A program made the position numbers and the translations under genes. A DNA stretch of 64,000 nucleotides, from positions 2,556,001-2,620,000 of the forward strand of contig NZ_JAFIBW010000001.1 in NCBI RefSeq assembly GCF_017833295.1. The letters are read 5' to 3'. Positions 25,714 through 34,265 of this stretch are shown one piece after another. Position 1 is the first letter of the stretch. Each line of letters opens with the position of its first letter. The notes beneath the pieces were generated by a model that saw nothing but the letters and a program-made list of their open reading frames with translations, ran no database searches and was not told the origin of the DNA. The DNA is from Methylobacterium sp. PvR107 (GTDB lineage Bacteria > Pseudomonadota > Alphaproteobacteria > Rhizobiales > Beijerinckiaceae).

Positions 25714-26568
25714 TCAGTCGCTCCGGCCGACCTGCCGGAGGCTGAGCGCCCAGACCCGTTCCTGCACGGCCTCGTCGCGGCTCTCGGCCGAAGAGGGCTT
25801 CGGCCGCCGATGCGAGAAGTAGCGGCCGGTGACGCCGTCGAGCTCGGGCGCGCTCGCGACGTGGAGCGAGGTTTCGGCGCCCTTGTCAGGGCTCGTCAGG
25901 AACGGGCGCATCAGCGACCACGCGGAGCCGAACAGGCCGCCGGTGTTCTTGGCGAAGCCGGTGTTGATCACGCCCGGATGCAGGGCATTGACGGTGATGC
26001 CGCTGCCGCCGAGGCGCCGGGCCAGGGCGTAGGTGAACAGGACGTTGCCGAGCTTCGCCTGGGCGTAGGCCCGCATCGCCCCGTAGCGCCGGGTGCCCTC
26101 GATGTCGTCGAAGTCGATATGGCCCCGGTAATGGGCCGCCGAGGCGACGTTGACGATCCGCGGCTTGGCCCCGGCCGCCGCCGAGGCCTTCAGGGTGTCG
26201 AGCAGTTCGAGGGTGAGCAGCACGTAGCCCAGATGGTCGAGGGCCCAGGTGCGCTCGATGCCGTCGACGGTGAGCGTGCGCCGGTCGAAGATCGCACCGG
26301 CATTGTTCACCAGCACGTCGAGGCGCGGATGGGCGTCGCGCAGGACACCGGCGAGGCGCCGGATCTCGGCCTGGGCGGACAGATCCGCGATGTGCGCGTC
26401 GACAGCCGCGCCGGGCACGGCCGCGCGGATCCGCGCGGCGCAGGTTTGCGCCTTCTCCGCGTCCCGCCCGACCATCACGACCCGCGCGCCGCAGCGCGCG
26501 AGCCCGAGGGCGGTCTCGTAGCCGATGCCGTTGGTCGCCCCGGTGACGAGGCAGACCCGGTCCCGCAT
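25714..26568 (-). CDS. SDR-family oxidoreductase, retinol-dehydrogenase-like
   Basis: A 284-residue SDR with coenzyme motif TGATNGIGYETALGL, DLSAQAEI, NNAG in LVNNAGAIFD, catalytic Ser in NVASAAHYRG, and YAQAKLGN as the catalytic Tyr-Lys pair. The VVMVGRDAEK segment, with Arg after strand 2, suggests NADP(H). Such proteins reduce or oxidise lipophilic carbonyls; the substrate is unknown. It converges on the vapC remnant and is followed upstream by a DUF1328 gene 10 bases away. Confidence 0.88.
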   Translation of the reverse strand: MRDRVCLVTGATNGIGYETALGLARCGARVVMVGRDAEKAQTCAARIRAAVPGAAVDAHIADLSAQAEIRRLAGVLRDAHPRLDVLVNNAGAIFDRRTLTVDGIERTWALDHLGYVLLTLELLDTLKASAAAGAKPRIVNVASAAHYRGHIDFDDIEGTRRYGAMRAYAQAKLGNVLFTYALARRLGGSGITVNALHPGVINTGFAKNTGGLFGSAWSLMRPFLTSPDKGAETSLHVASAPELDGVTGRYFSHRRPKPSSAESRDEAVQERVWALSLRQVGRSD

Positions 26569-26578
26569 CGCGCCGGCC

Positions 26579-26758
26579 TCAGAACACCGCTTGCCCGACC
26601 GCGAAGGCGATCACGACGATCACGATGGCGATCAGGAGGAACAGCCCGAACAGGATCCGCGCCAGCGAGCCCGCGCCCGAGGCGATGCCGGTGAATCCGA
26701 GCCCGCCCGCGATCAGCGAGATCACGAAGCAGATGAGGGCCCACTTCAGAAGGGTCAT
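26579..26758 (-). CDS. DUF1328 small membrane protein (YtjA-like)
   Basis: A 59-residue protein with two hydrophobic helices, [21 protein letters not shown] and [22 protein letters not shown], linked by a Gly/Ala/Ser turn. This is the DUF1328/YtjA layout, common in proteobacteria and of unknown function. ATG 26758 gives the family N-terminus MTLLKWAL; the open frame upstream is not conserved. Confidence 0.85.
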   Translation of the reverse strand: MTLLKWALICFVISLIAGGLGFTGIASGAGSLARILFGLFLLIAIVIVVIAFAVGQAVF

Positions 26759-26870
26759 GGCGTCACTCCGGCTTGGCCCGCAGGGCGGGCTGACATTTGC
26801 TGCCTCAACCGGCACCAAGCGAGACCGTTCCGCAGAATCCAGCCCGGTCCGCTTTTATTCTCAAGATCGG

Positions 26871-28241
26871 TCAGGCGGTCTTGGTCACCGGCTGCGCCGG
26901 GACATCGGCGCGCTCCAGCATGATCTCCGCCAGGGTGTGGTAGAGCCCGCCGCGGCAGACCGCCTTGGAGGCGGCGTCGGCGATCAGCGCGGCCACCATC
27001 AGGGGGATCATCATCGAGTGGTTCTGGGTCATCTCGGTGACGATGACGAAGCTCGTGATCGGCGCCTGGAGCACCCCGGTGAGATAGGCCACCATCCCGA
27101 TCAGCACGAGGGCCCCCACCGGCATGTCCGGCAGCAGGCCGTGGACCGTGCCGCCGATCCCGGCCCCGACCGCCAGGGAGGGCGCGAACAGGCCGCCCGG
27201 GATGCCGCTGATCGAGCTGAGCACGGTGGCGGCGAATTTCAGGGGCGCGTAGCTCCACCCGGCAGCGGCGTCGCCGTGGAGGATCGCCCGAGCCTCCTCG
27301 TAGCCGGTACCGTAGGCGGCACCGCCGGAGGCGAGCCCGCACAGGGCGACGCACAGGCCGCAGGCGGCCGCGAAGACGACCGGCCGGCCCCGGACCAGCC
27401 GCCCGGCGGCGCCGGGCAGGCCTCGGGCGAACAGGATCACGACGCGGCTGAACACGCCGCCGGCGAGTCCGCCCAAGACGGCGATCAGCACCACGATCCA
27501 GCCTGCGGCCAGCGGCAGCTCCGCCTGGGTCGTTCCGAAATACGTGTAGTTTCCGAGGAGCCAGAGGGAGGTCAGGCCCGCGGCCACGATCCCGGCGACG
27601 ATCAGCCCCGACGAGCGCGCCTCGTAGGCCCGGCCCAGTTCCTCGATCCCGAACACGATTCCGGCGAGCGGCGTATTGAACGCCGCCGCCACGCCCGCCG
27701 CGCCGCCGGCGAGCAGCAGCCCCGGCAGCCGCTCCGGCGTCAGGCGCCCGAAGGCGGCCATGATCGCGGCACCGACCTGCACGGTCGGCCCCTCGCGGCC
27801 GGCCGAGGCGCCGCAGAGCAGCCCCAGGAACAGGACCATCACCTTGCCGAAGGCGACCCGCGGCGAGATCAGGGCGTAGCGGAAGCCGGCGTCGCGGGCG
27901 TGGCGGGCGGCGATCACCTGCGGGATGCCCGAGCCCTGCGAGTTCGGAAAGACCGTGCGGGCGAGGAGCGCCGCGAGCGCGAACCCCGCCGGCGTGAGCA
28001 CCAGGGCGATCAGCGGCGAGATCGCGATGAGACGCCGGAATCCGTCCTGCGCGAGATCCGCACCCTTGGCCATGAGCACGGCGGCGAGGCCGACGCCGAT
28101 GCCGCCGGCCAGGAACAGCAGCCGGCCGCGCCAGAGCGGATAGGCCTCCATCGAGGCCGAGCGCAGCCGCATGATCGAGCGGCGGTAGCGCGAGCGCTTC
28201 GCGGGCGGGGCGTCCATCGTCTCCTGCGCCTCGTCCCGCAT
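26871..28241 (-). CDS. ClC-family chloride channel/antiporter
   Basis: A 456-residue polytopic ClC protein with the anion-pathway motifs SQGSGIPQV, CGASAGREGPTVQVG (containing the gating Glu) and ISGIPGGLFAPSLAVGAG. A Tyr for the inner gate may lie in GMVAYLTGVLQAPITS. Family members are Cl- channels or 2Cl-/H+ exchangers acting in acid resistance, or fluoride exporters. There are no CBS domains. The start is set at ATG 28241 (MRDEAQE); the upstream in-frame extension to 28343 is not conserved. Confidence 0.9.
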   Translation of the reverse strand: MRDEAQETMDAPPAKRSRYRRSIMRLRSASMEAYPLWRGRLLFLAGGIGVGLAAVLMAKGADLAQDGFRRLIAISPLIALVLTPAGFALAALLARTVFPNSQGSGIPQVIAARHARDAGFRYALISPRVAFGKVMVLFLGLLCGASAGREGPTVQVGAAIMAAFGRLTPERLPGLLLAGGAAGVAAAFNTPLAGIVFGIEELGRAYEARSSGLIVAGIVAAGLTSLWLLGNYTYFGTTQAELPLAAGWIVVLIAVLGGLAGGVFSRVVILFARGLPGAAGRLVRGRPVVFAAACGLCVALCGLASGGAAYGTGYEEARAILHGDAAAGWSYAPLKFAATVLSSISGIPGGLFAPSLAVGAGIGGTVHGLLPDMPVGALVLIGMVAYLTGVLQAPITSFVIVTEMTQNHSMMIPLMVAALIADAASKAVCRGGLYHTLAEIMLERADVPAQPVTKTA

Positions 28242-28510
28242 CTCGACCCTGTCTGAGCACTGCACCCGCGCTGGCGGAGCGAACGCTATACCGCAATCGA
28301 TGGATAAGGGACCCTCTCGGAAGCCGGACGCCTTCGCCGGCACATCGCGGTTGCGGAGGCGAAGGGCCGACGAGGCCGACGGCCAGACGGGTGCTGGGAA
28401 CCGGCGCGCCCCGGTCGCCCGGATGCGCCGGTTCAGATCCGCTCCATACAGTCCTCGTCAGACCTTCGGAGCCGGTTGTCCGGCCAGCGGGTTCCCACCC
28501 GATCGGCGGG

Positions 28511-29599
28511 ATGGCGATGCGAGAGGCCGAAGTTGCGGCCCACGACAAGACCGTCCATAAGACCGATGTGATGCAGACTATCTTCACCACCGATGAAGTA
28601 CACTCGAGAGATCGCTTCCGACAGTGGCGGGACGTCTGCGAAGACCGTCTCGTTCCGATGGCGCAAAGCTGCTTGGGCGAGGATCCGTTCGATGCCGTGA
28701 TCGAAGGGACCAGCATCGGGAGCCTGCAGTTCACGAAATTTTCATTGAGCAATTTAAGAGCGTCGACAACGACGCAGACGCTGCGGCACGAAAATCACAA
28801 GACCGATCAGCTATTCATGAGCATGGTACTGTCCGGGGCCGTGCATTCAGAACAATACGATCGTTCGAGTACCGACAATATTGGAGACTTCTCAATACGC
28901 GACACGAACAGGACTTGGACGATCGAGCACAAAGGATATAGCGAGGTGCTCGCCATTCAGATCCCGCGGGGATGGCTGGAGGCCATGCTGGGCTCCACCC
29001 GGCGTTTTGCCGGCCTGACCGTGGGCGGCCATCTGCCAACCGCCACCCTGGCCCGGTCGTTCGTGAGCAACCTTCTGAACGTGGGAGACCGGCTCTCGCC
29101 GCAGGAGGCCGAACGGATGACCGCCGTGGCGATCGACCTTGTCGCGGCAAGCCTCGCCGAGCGCTTGGCGCTGGACACGCCCAAGGCCCTTCACGGGACG
29201 CTGGTCCTCCAGCGGGCCAAAGCTCACATCGCCGAGAACCTCGGCGATCCCGATCTGGGACCGACGCAGGTCGCGGCCGCGGCGAGCGTGTCGCTGCGCC
29301 GCCTGCAGGCGCTGTTTCGCGAGGACGGGCGCAACGTCGCCGCCCACATCTGGGAGCGGCGGCTCGAGAAGGCCGCGCGATACCTCAGCGATCCGGGCTG
29401 CCTCCATATTCGGCTCGGCGAGGTCGCCTACCGTTGCGGCTTCGTCGATCAGGCGCACTTCTCCCGTCGCTTCCGCGACCGCTACGGCGTCAGCCCGCGC
29501 GACTACCGGCATGCGGCGTTGACCCGGACCCGATCGGAGCCGGACCCGCCCTACCCGTCCGCCTCCGCGGCGCAGAGCGCCTCGACCGCCTTCACATAG
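28511..29599 (+). CDS. AraC-family transcriptional regulator
   Basis: A 362-residue regulator. The N-terminal region (FTTDEVHSRDRFRQWRDVCED, LFMSMVLSGAVHSEQYDRSS) matches AraC-binding-like domain 35. The C-terminus holds two helix-turn-helix motifs (PTQVAAAASVSLRRLQALFRE and LGEVAYRCGFVDQAHFSRRFRDRYGVSPRDYR). The family start often corresponds to MQTIFTTDEVH, so ATG 28571 is an alternative. Bases 28730-28950 are noticeably AT-richer than the neighbours. The last 49 bases overlap the convergent photolyase gene. Confidence 0.88.
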   Translation: MAMREAEVAAHDKTVHKTDVMQTIFTTDEVHSRDRFRQWRDVCEDRLVPMAQSCLGEDPFDAVIEGTSIGSLQFTKFSLSNLRASTTTQTLRHENHKTDQLFMSMVLSGAVHSEQYDRSSTDNIGDFSIRDTNRTWTIEHKGYSEVLAIQIPRGWLEAMLGSTRRFAGLTVGGHLPTATLARSFVSNLLNVGDRLSPQEAERMTAVAIDLVAASLAERLALDTPKALHGTLVLQRAKAHIAENLGDPDLGPTQVAAAASVSLRRLQALFREDGRNVAAHIWERRLEKAARYLSDPGCLHIRLGEVAYRCGFVDQAHFSRRFRDRYGVSPRDYRHAALTRTRSEPDPPYPSASAAQSASTAFT

Positions 29600-30945
29600 G
29601 CCTTGGCGTCGAACTTCTTGAGCGAGTTCTCGCTCTGATAGCGGACCGTGCCGAAGATCTTGCGCTTCTGCCACGGGCGATCGTGAAGGCCGAACACCCA
29701 GGCGACGTTGGTGAAGGAGTTCGGATCACGCCCGTCGAGGAAGTAGCGGTTGTTGAGCCGGAGCGTGCGCGCGAAGGCCTCCTTGGGCGAGGGCGACCAG
29801 TCGAGGATCTTCTTGCCCCAGTACATCCGCAGCTGGTTGTGCATGTAGCCGGTCTCGCGCATCTCGCGCATCGCCGCGTTCCAGTACAGATCATGGGTCT
29901 CGCCGGCCGCGAGCTGGTCTTCCGAATAGGTGTGCGGGCGGGCGTCCTCGGCGTGCTCCGCCAGGGTCTTGCGCGCCCAGTCCGGCACCGCCCGGTCGTA
30001 ATCGTCGTACCCTTCCGTGTAGAAGACGTGGTTCATGGCGAGCTCGCGCCGGACGATCAGCTCCTCCAGATAGGCGCTGTGGTCGTCGGCATCGCCGATC
30101 TTGGCCTCCCGCACCGCCAGGGCGATCTCCACCGGCGAGATCTGGCCGAAATGCAGGTACGGGCTCATATGCGAGGCGGCGGCGGCCTCCGGCCTGTTGC
30201 GCCCGGCCCCGTAGCCCGCGAACCCGTCCTTCAGGAACGCCTTGAGGCGCTTGCGGGCCTGCGTCTCGCCGCCGGTGAAGCGCTTCACCGGCCCGACCAC
30301 CCGGTCGAGGCTCATGCCGGCCAGCACCGCCTCCGGGTCGGAGACGTCGATCTCGGACTTCAGCTTGAGGCCCTCCGCCTTGCGCTTCAGCTTGCGCGGC
30401 GCCAGCTCCGCGAGGAACGGGTCCCAAAGCCGGTTGAGCTTCGGCCGCAGCGTCCGCGCGGCGTATTCATGCTTCTGCGAGGCCGTTTCCACGGGCACCA
30501 CCACGTCGCCCTCGACCTGAACGATCCGCGTCGTGACGGCCGCGGCGATCTCCCGGTACCAGCCCTTCTGGATGGCGAGATAGCCGCGGTCGAGGACGAG
30601 GAGCGCCGCGTCCGCGGACAGGTCGATCGCAACCTTGGCGGGCGAGGCCTTGCGCATCACGAAGCCGATCTCGCGCTTCTCGAGACCCGCCTTCGCATCC
30701 GCGAGCCCCTGAAGCAGGAAGGCGTAGTGACGGGCATTGGCTTCGGGGAAACCGCTCGCGCCATCGAGCAGGCCGAAGCAGGCCACAACCGGCAGGTTCA
30801 GCCGGTTCGCCTCCTCGATCGCAAATTCCAGGGCCGGGTTGAAATGGGCCCGATTGGCCTGCTGCAGGAGGTACAGGACGTAATCCCCGTCTCCACGCGG
30901 CTCGACATCGTTGAGAACCCGGGTCCGTTCACCCTGAATCGCCAT
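29551..30945 (-). CDS. phrB: Class II CPD deoxyribodipyrimidine photolyase
   Basis: A 464-residue flavoprotein that repairs cyclobutane pyrimidine dimers using blue light. The C-terminal catalytic region has class II hallmarks: TGYMHNQLRMYWGKKILDW, SPSPKEAF, LNNRYFLDGRDPNSF and NVAWVFGLHDRPW. The N-terminal antenna domain begins RVLNDVEPRGDGDYVLYLLQQ. The ATG at 30945 is preferred over the GTG at 30975 because it gives the usual start. A subgroup assignment within the photolyase family would need a tree. It overlaps the AraC gene tail-to-tail. Confidence 0.93.
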   Translation of the reverse strand: MAIQGERTRVLNDVEPRGDGDYVLYLLQQANRAHFNPALEFAIEEANRLNLPVVACFGLLDGASGFPEANARHYAFLLQGLADAKAGLEKREIGFVMRKASPAKVAIDLSADAALLVLDRGYLAIQKGWYREIAAAVTTRIVQVEGDVVVPVETASQKHEYAARTLRPKLNRLWDPFLAELAPRKLKRKAEGLKLKSEIDVSDPEAVLAGMSLDRVVGPVKRFTGGETQARKRLKAFLKDGFAGYGAGRNRPEAAAASHMSPYLHFGQISPVEIALAVREAKIGDADDHSAYLEELIVRRELAMNHVFYTEGYDDYDRAVPDWARKTLAEHAEDARPHTYSEDQLAAGETHDLYWNAAMREMRETGYMHNQLRMYWGKKILDWSPSPKEAFARTLRLNNRYFLDGRDPNSFTNVAWVFGLHDRPWQKRKIFGTVRYQSENSLKKFDAKAYVKAVEALCAAEADG

Positions 30946-31216
30946 GCGCACCCTGACCCTTGCTTCACCCGCCACGCGGAAGACTTGGCCGGAGAGCTAG
31001 AGCGCATGGCGAATTCGTCTCTCGGAGGGCGAGAAATAAGAAGACGCAGTCGAACCGCTGAACGGCGTGCTGCCTGATCCGACAAACCCACGCTTGATCA
31101 GGAACTTATGGGATCTTCCGCCGCGGCGGCTCGGGAAAATTCAGACTTCGGTCAGGCTGCACCGCCTGCGACATTTTCAGCACAGGCTCCCGCGGACTCA
31201 TGTGCAAAAGCACAAA

Positions 31217-31235
31217 AGGACAGCCATGCTGTCCT
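31217..31235. other. Perfect 8-bp stem-loop in the photolyase/NHL gap
   Basis: AGGACAGC-CAT-GCTGTCCT forms a perfect hairpin with a three-base loop. It has no T-tract. It may be part of a transcript leading to the terminator 100 bases downstream, or an operator for the divergent photolyase. Confidence 0.45.
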
Positions 31236-31269
31236 GATCCCCTTGCAATTTTCTCCGGCGAGCGCAGAT

Positions 31270-31373
31270 TGTGCAGCGCGGGAGAGCGATGGCGTCGCCC
31301 TTCCGCAGCCCTTCTTGGGCGTTTCCTCCCTAGACTTCGGGCCGCTCCTTCGGGAGTGGCCTTTTTTCTTTTT
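31270..31373 (+). ncRNA. Candidate small RNA ending at a strong intrinsic terminator
   Basis: A plus-strand terminator at 31340-31373 has no protein gene before it: the upstream neighbour is on the other strand, and no plausible start, ribosome-binding site and frame are seen. Just before the terminator is GTTTCCTCCCTAGAC, an anti-Shine-Dalgarno-like C/U-rich segment. Unpaired CCUCC motifs beside a terminator are typical of trans-acting alphaproteobacterial small RNAs such as the CCUCCUCCC class. The 5' end is a guess; a weak TTGCAA at 31243 could be its -35. The AGGACAGC hairpin at 31217 may also belong to it. Confidence 0.35.
31340..31373 (+). terminator. Rho-independent terminator with UUCG loop
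   Basis: GGCCGCTCC-TTCG-GGAGTGGCC forms a 9-bp stem (one G-U pair) capped by a UUCG tetraloop. It is followed directly by TTTTTTCTTTTT. This is the clearest intrinsic terminator in the window. It acts on plus-strand transcripts and stands 115 bases before the NHL-protein start. Confidence 0.8.
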
Positions 31374-31488
31374 CGGCCCCTGGTTCGGCGTCCTTTGTCA
31401 CCGGAGCGCCCCCGCATGGCTGGATCCCGCCTGCGCCGAGCGCCATGCTGGCCGCGAGCGTCGGGACAGGCGCGGGAGGGAATACGCC

Positions 31489-32604
31489 ATGAGGATTTTC
31501 GCCGCGCTGCCGGCACTTGCCTGCCTGCTCGCTCTCGCCGGTCCGGCGCCTGCGGCGGATGCACCGCGCTTCCAGGTCGACCCGGCCTGGCCGAAGCCGC
31601 TGCCGAATGATTGGATCATGGGCCAGGCGTCCGGCGTCGCCGTGGACGCGCAGGACCATGTCTGGGTGATCCAGCGGCCCCGGACGCTGACCGATGACGA
31701 GAAGGCCGCGAGCCTCGATCCGCCGCGCACCAAATGCTGCAAGCCGGCTCCGTCGGTGCTGGAATTCGACCAGGCCGGCACGCTCCTGCGAAGCTGGGGC
31801 GGCCCGAGCGCGGGCTACGACTGGCCGACCAACGAGCACGGAATCCAGATCGACGGCCAGGGCTTCGTCTGGATCGCCGGCAACGGCGACCAGGACGGGC
31901 AGCTCCTGAAGTTCACGCCCGACGGCAAGTTCGTCCTGCAGATCGGCAAGTCAGGCCCGCAGACCGACAGCCGCGACACCAGCCGCCTGGGCAGGCCCGC
32001 CAATGTCGATTTCGACATGGCGGCGAACGAGGTCTACGTCGCGGACGGCTACTACAACCACCGCATCATCGTCTTCGACCGCGATACGGGCGCGTTCAAG
32101 CGGATGTGGGGCGCCTACGGGAAGCCGCCGACCGACGACAAGCTCGGCCCCTACGACCCGGCGGCGGCGCCGTCGCAGCAATTCGCCAATCCGGTCCATT
32201 GCGTGCGGATCGCCCGGGACGGGCTGGTCTATGTCTGCGACCGGACGAACGACCGCATCCAGGTGTTCAAGAAGGACGGGACCTTCGTGAAGGAGTTCTT
32301 CGTCGAGAAGAACACCCGGGCGAACGGCTCGGTCTGGGAGCTGGCCCTGTGGCCGGACGCCGACGAGACCTACCTGCTCAACGCCGACGGGGCCAACAAC
32401 GAGGTCCGGACCCTGTCGCGGGCCACCGGCGAGGTGGTCGGAGCCTTCGGCCGGAACGGGCGCATGGCGGGCCAGTTCCACTGGGTCCACAACCTCGCGG
32501 TCGATTCGAAGGGCAACGTGTTCACCACCGAGGTCGACACCGGCAAGCGGGCGCAGAAGTTCCTGGCGCTCGGGGACTTCGTGCTGCGCAAGCGCACGCC
32601 GTGA
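31489..32604 (+). CDS. Exported NHL-repeat beta-propeller protein
   Basis: A 371-residue protein with a signal peptide (MRIFAALPALACLLALAGPAPAA) followed by NHL-type propeller blades: GQASGVAVDAQDHVWVIQRP, NEHGIQIDGQGFVWIAGNG, RPANVDFDMAANEVYVADGY, HCVRIARDGLVYVCDRTNDR and WVHNLAVDSKGNVFTTE. It is probably a periplasmic scaffold or peptidylglycine-lyase-like protein; no catalytic residues can be assigned. ATG 31489 follows a GGGAGGG ribosome-binding site. The open frame upstream to 31108 covers the terminator and is not coding. Confidence 0.88.
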   Translation: MRIFAALPALACLLALAGPAPAADAPRFQVDPAWPKPLPNDWIMGQASGVAVDAQDHVWVIQRPRTLTDDEKAASLDPPRTKCCKPAPSVLEFDQAGTLLRSWGGPSAGYDWPTNEHGIQIDGQGFVWIAGNGDQDGQLLKFTPDGKFVLQIGKSGPQTDSRDTSRLGRPANVDFDMAANEVYVADGYYNHRIIVFDRDTGAFKRMWGAYGKPPTDDKLGPYDPAAAPSQQFANPVHCVRIARDGLVYVCDRTNDRIQVFKKDGTFVKEFFVEKNTRANGSVWELALWPDADETYLLNADGANNEVRTLSRATGEVVGAFGRNGRMAGQFHWVHNLAVDSKGNVFTTEVDTGKRAQKFLALGDFVLRKRTP

Positions 32605-32743
32605 GCGCACGCGACCGGTCGCCGTGAGAGCGGCGCGCCAGACGACGGGCCCGCTCGACCCTGGCGGCCTGCCTGAGCCGCGCCGTTATCACGCGCGCAG
32701 CGGAGTGACCCAGGGGGGCACCACCTTGGAAAGCGTGGCGCCG

Positions 32744-32783
32744 CCTGGATTGCTTCGCTCCGCTCGCAAAGACGCTGGCGTCT
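32744..32783. repeat. Short dispersed repeat, inverted copy
   Basis: GGATTGCTTCGCTCCGCTCG followed by CAAAGACGC is the reverse-complement form of the GCGAGC-n-GCGAAGCAA repeat seen at 5.06, 22.01 and 58.0 kb. It lies between the convergent NHL-protein and phosphatase genes. The rest of 32605-32817 has no gene or clear terminator. Confidence 0.6.
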
Positions 32784-32817
32784 GCGCGCGCATCGCCCGG
32801 ACCCGCTCGCCGCGCGC

Positions 32818-34230
32818 TCAGCGCGTCGCGCTGGCCCCGCCGCGGCTCGCCGCCAGCGCCGCGGCCTTGCCGGCCGCCGTGTAGAGGTCGAGGCGGGAAT
32901 AGACGCCGAACTCCGAGCCGTCGTCGAGGAAGCCGCCGCCCGGTCCCTGCGTGTCGGTGAGGATGGCGTTGGCCTCGTCGAGCGTCAGCGCCGGGAAGGC
33001 CGCGGTCAGCAGGTGGCCCGCCTCCGGGGCGACCTTGGCCACGTCCGCCCGGCGACCGGCGATCTCCGGATGCACCACCGGCAGGCCGTACGTCTGGGTC
33101 GCCGCGTAGAACGCCGCGTTGGCGGCCGGATCCTTGAACCGGCCGTCATCCTTCGCGGCACAGGCCGCCACCGTGTCGCCGCAGCCGGCCTTCAGCGCTG
33201 CGGTCATGGCCGCCCGGGCTTCCGTCAGGAGCGCCCGGTAATCGGTCACGGACACCATCTTGTCGGCCTGGGCGCTGGCCTTGTCGAGCACGGCCGGGTT
33301 CTTCCGGATCTGGCCGACATAGGCCGGATCGTTGGCCAGCAGGTGGGCCAGGGCGTGGAGCGAGGTCGCCCGCCCGCCGAGCACATCCATCGCGTAATGG
33401 GCTCCGACGATGATCCGGTCGTTGCCGTACTCGGCCGCGCGCGCGACCATCTGCTGGTAGCGCTCCGGCACGAGGAGCGCGAGCAGCATGGACTCGGTAT
33501 AGCCGTAGGTGGTGTGACCACTCGGGTAGGATGGGCTGTCGACGAGATCCTGCGAGGGGCCGCGCAGCCAGTCGAGGCTGTGGGAGGGATCGCCGAAATA
33601 GTCCTTGCCACGATAGGCCCGGAGGCGCGGCAGGGTCTGGAACGGCCGCGAATTGCCGTAGCGGTCGGCGCCGGGGCTGCCGGCGGGCCGGTCGTAGGCC
33701 TTTCCGAACACGTCGGTCACGGCGCCGTCCGCCAGGATCGCGGCGGCCTCGGCCGAGACCGGATGCTTGCCGTTGGTGGTGGCGTTGGCGAAGAAGTACT
33801 TGCCGGAATTCGAATCCGACTTGCTCACGTTGTTGGTGTACCCGATCAGATCGGCAACCGCCGGCGCGATGCTCGTGAAGGTCTTGTAGTCGCTGTAGGT
33901 CGCCTTGGCGTGGTAGGCCTGGGCCAGCGCAGTGCCGAGGCCGTCGGCGAGGTTGGCGGCGTTGCCGTCGGTGATGAAGCAGTCCCGCAGGGCGAGCTGT
34001 TGCTGCTCGGGGAACGGCAGGAGGATCGGCTGCTTGAGATCGCCGGTCTGGATATCGCCGGTGACCCGCAGATTCGCGTCGAGCGCCGCCTGGCCGTCCG
34101 GCGAGGTCTGCAGCCGCGCCACCGGGACGAGCCCGCGCAGGGCCGTCAGGTTGGCGGCGGATTGCGCCTGCACCTGGAGGGGCAGCGCGGCCCCGAGCAG
34201 CACCAACCCGACCTTCAGCGCTCCGGCCAT
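32818..34230 (-). CDS. PAP2/vanadium-haloperoxidase-type acid phosphatase
   Basis: A 470-residue secreted protein with a signal peptide (MAGALKVGLVLLGAALPLQVQAQ). The phosphatase motifs are PSYPSGHTTYGY (motif 2) and NDRIIVGAHYAMDVLGGR (motif 3, catalytic His and Asp). A possible motif 1 Lys/Arg lies near DYFGDPSHSLDWLRGPSQD. Family members dephosphorylate organic phosphates in the periplasm, or act as vanadate-dependent haloperoxidases. The protein is longer than class A acid phosphatases. ATG 34230 has an excellent GGGGAGGG site; ATG 34248 is in frame upstream. Confidence 0.85.
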   Translation of the reverse strand: MAGALKVGLVLLGAALPLQVQAQSAANLTALRGLVPVARLQTSPDGQAALDANLRVTGDIQTGDLKQPILLPFPEQQQLALRDCFITDGNAANLADGLGTALAQAYHAKATYSDYKTFTSIAPAVADLIGYTNNVSKSDSNSGKYFFANATTNGKHPVSAEAAAILADGAVTDVFGKAYDRPAGSPGADRYGNSRPFQTLPRLRAYRGKDYFGDPSHSLDWLRGPSQDLVDSPSYPSGHTTYGYTESMLLALLVPERYQQMVARAAEYGNDRIIVGAHYAMDVLGGRATSLHALAHLLANDPAYVGQIRKNPAVLDKASAQADKMVSVTDYRALLTEARAAMTAALKAGCGDTVAACAAKDDGRFKDPAANAAFYAATQTYGLPVVHPEIAGRRADVAKVAPEAGHLLTAAFPALTLDEANAILTDTQGPGGGFLDDGSEFGVYSRLDLYTAAGKAAALAASRGGASATR

Positions 34231-34265
34231 CCAGCCCTCCCCGCTCATCGTTGCCCGGCCGGACG

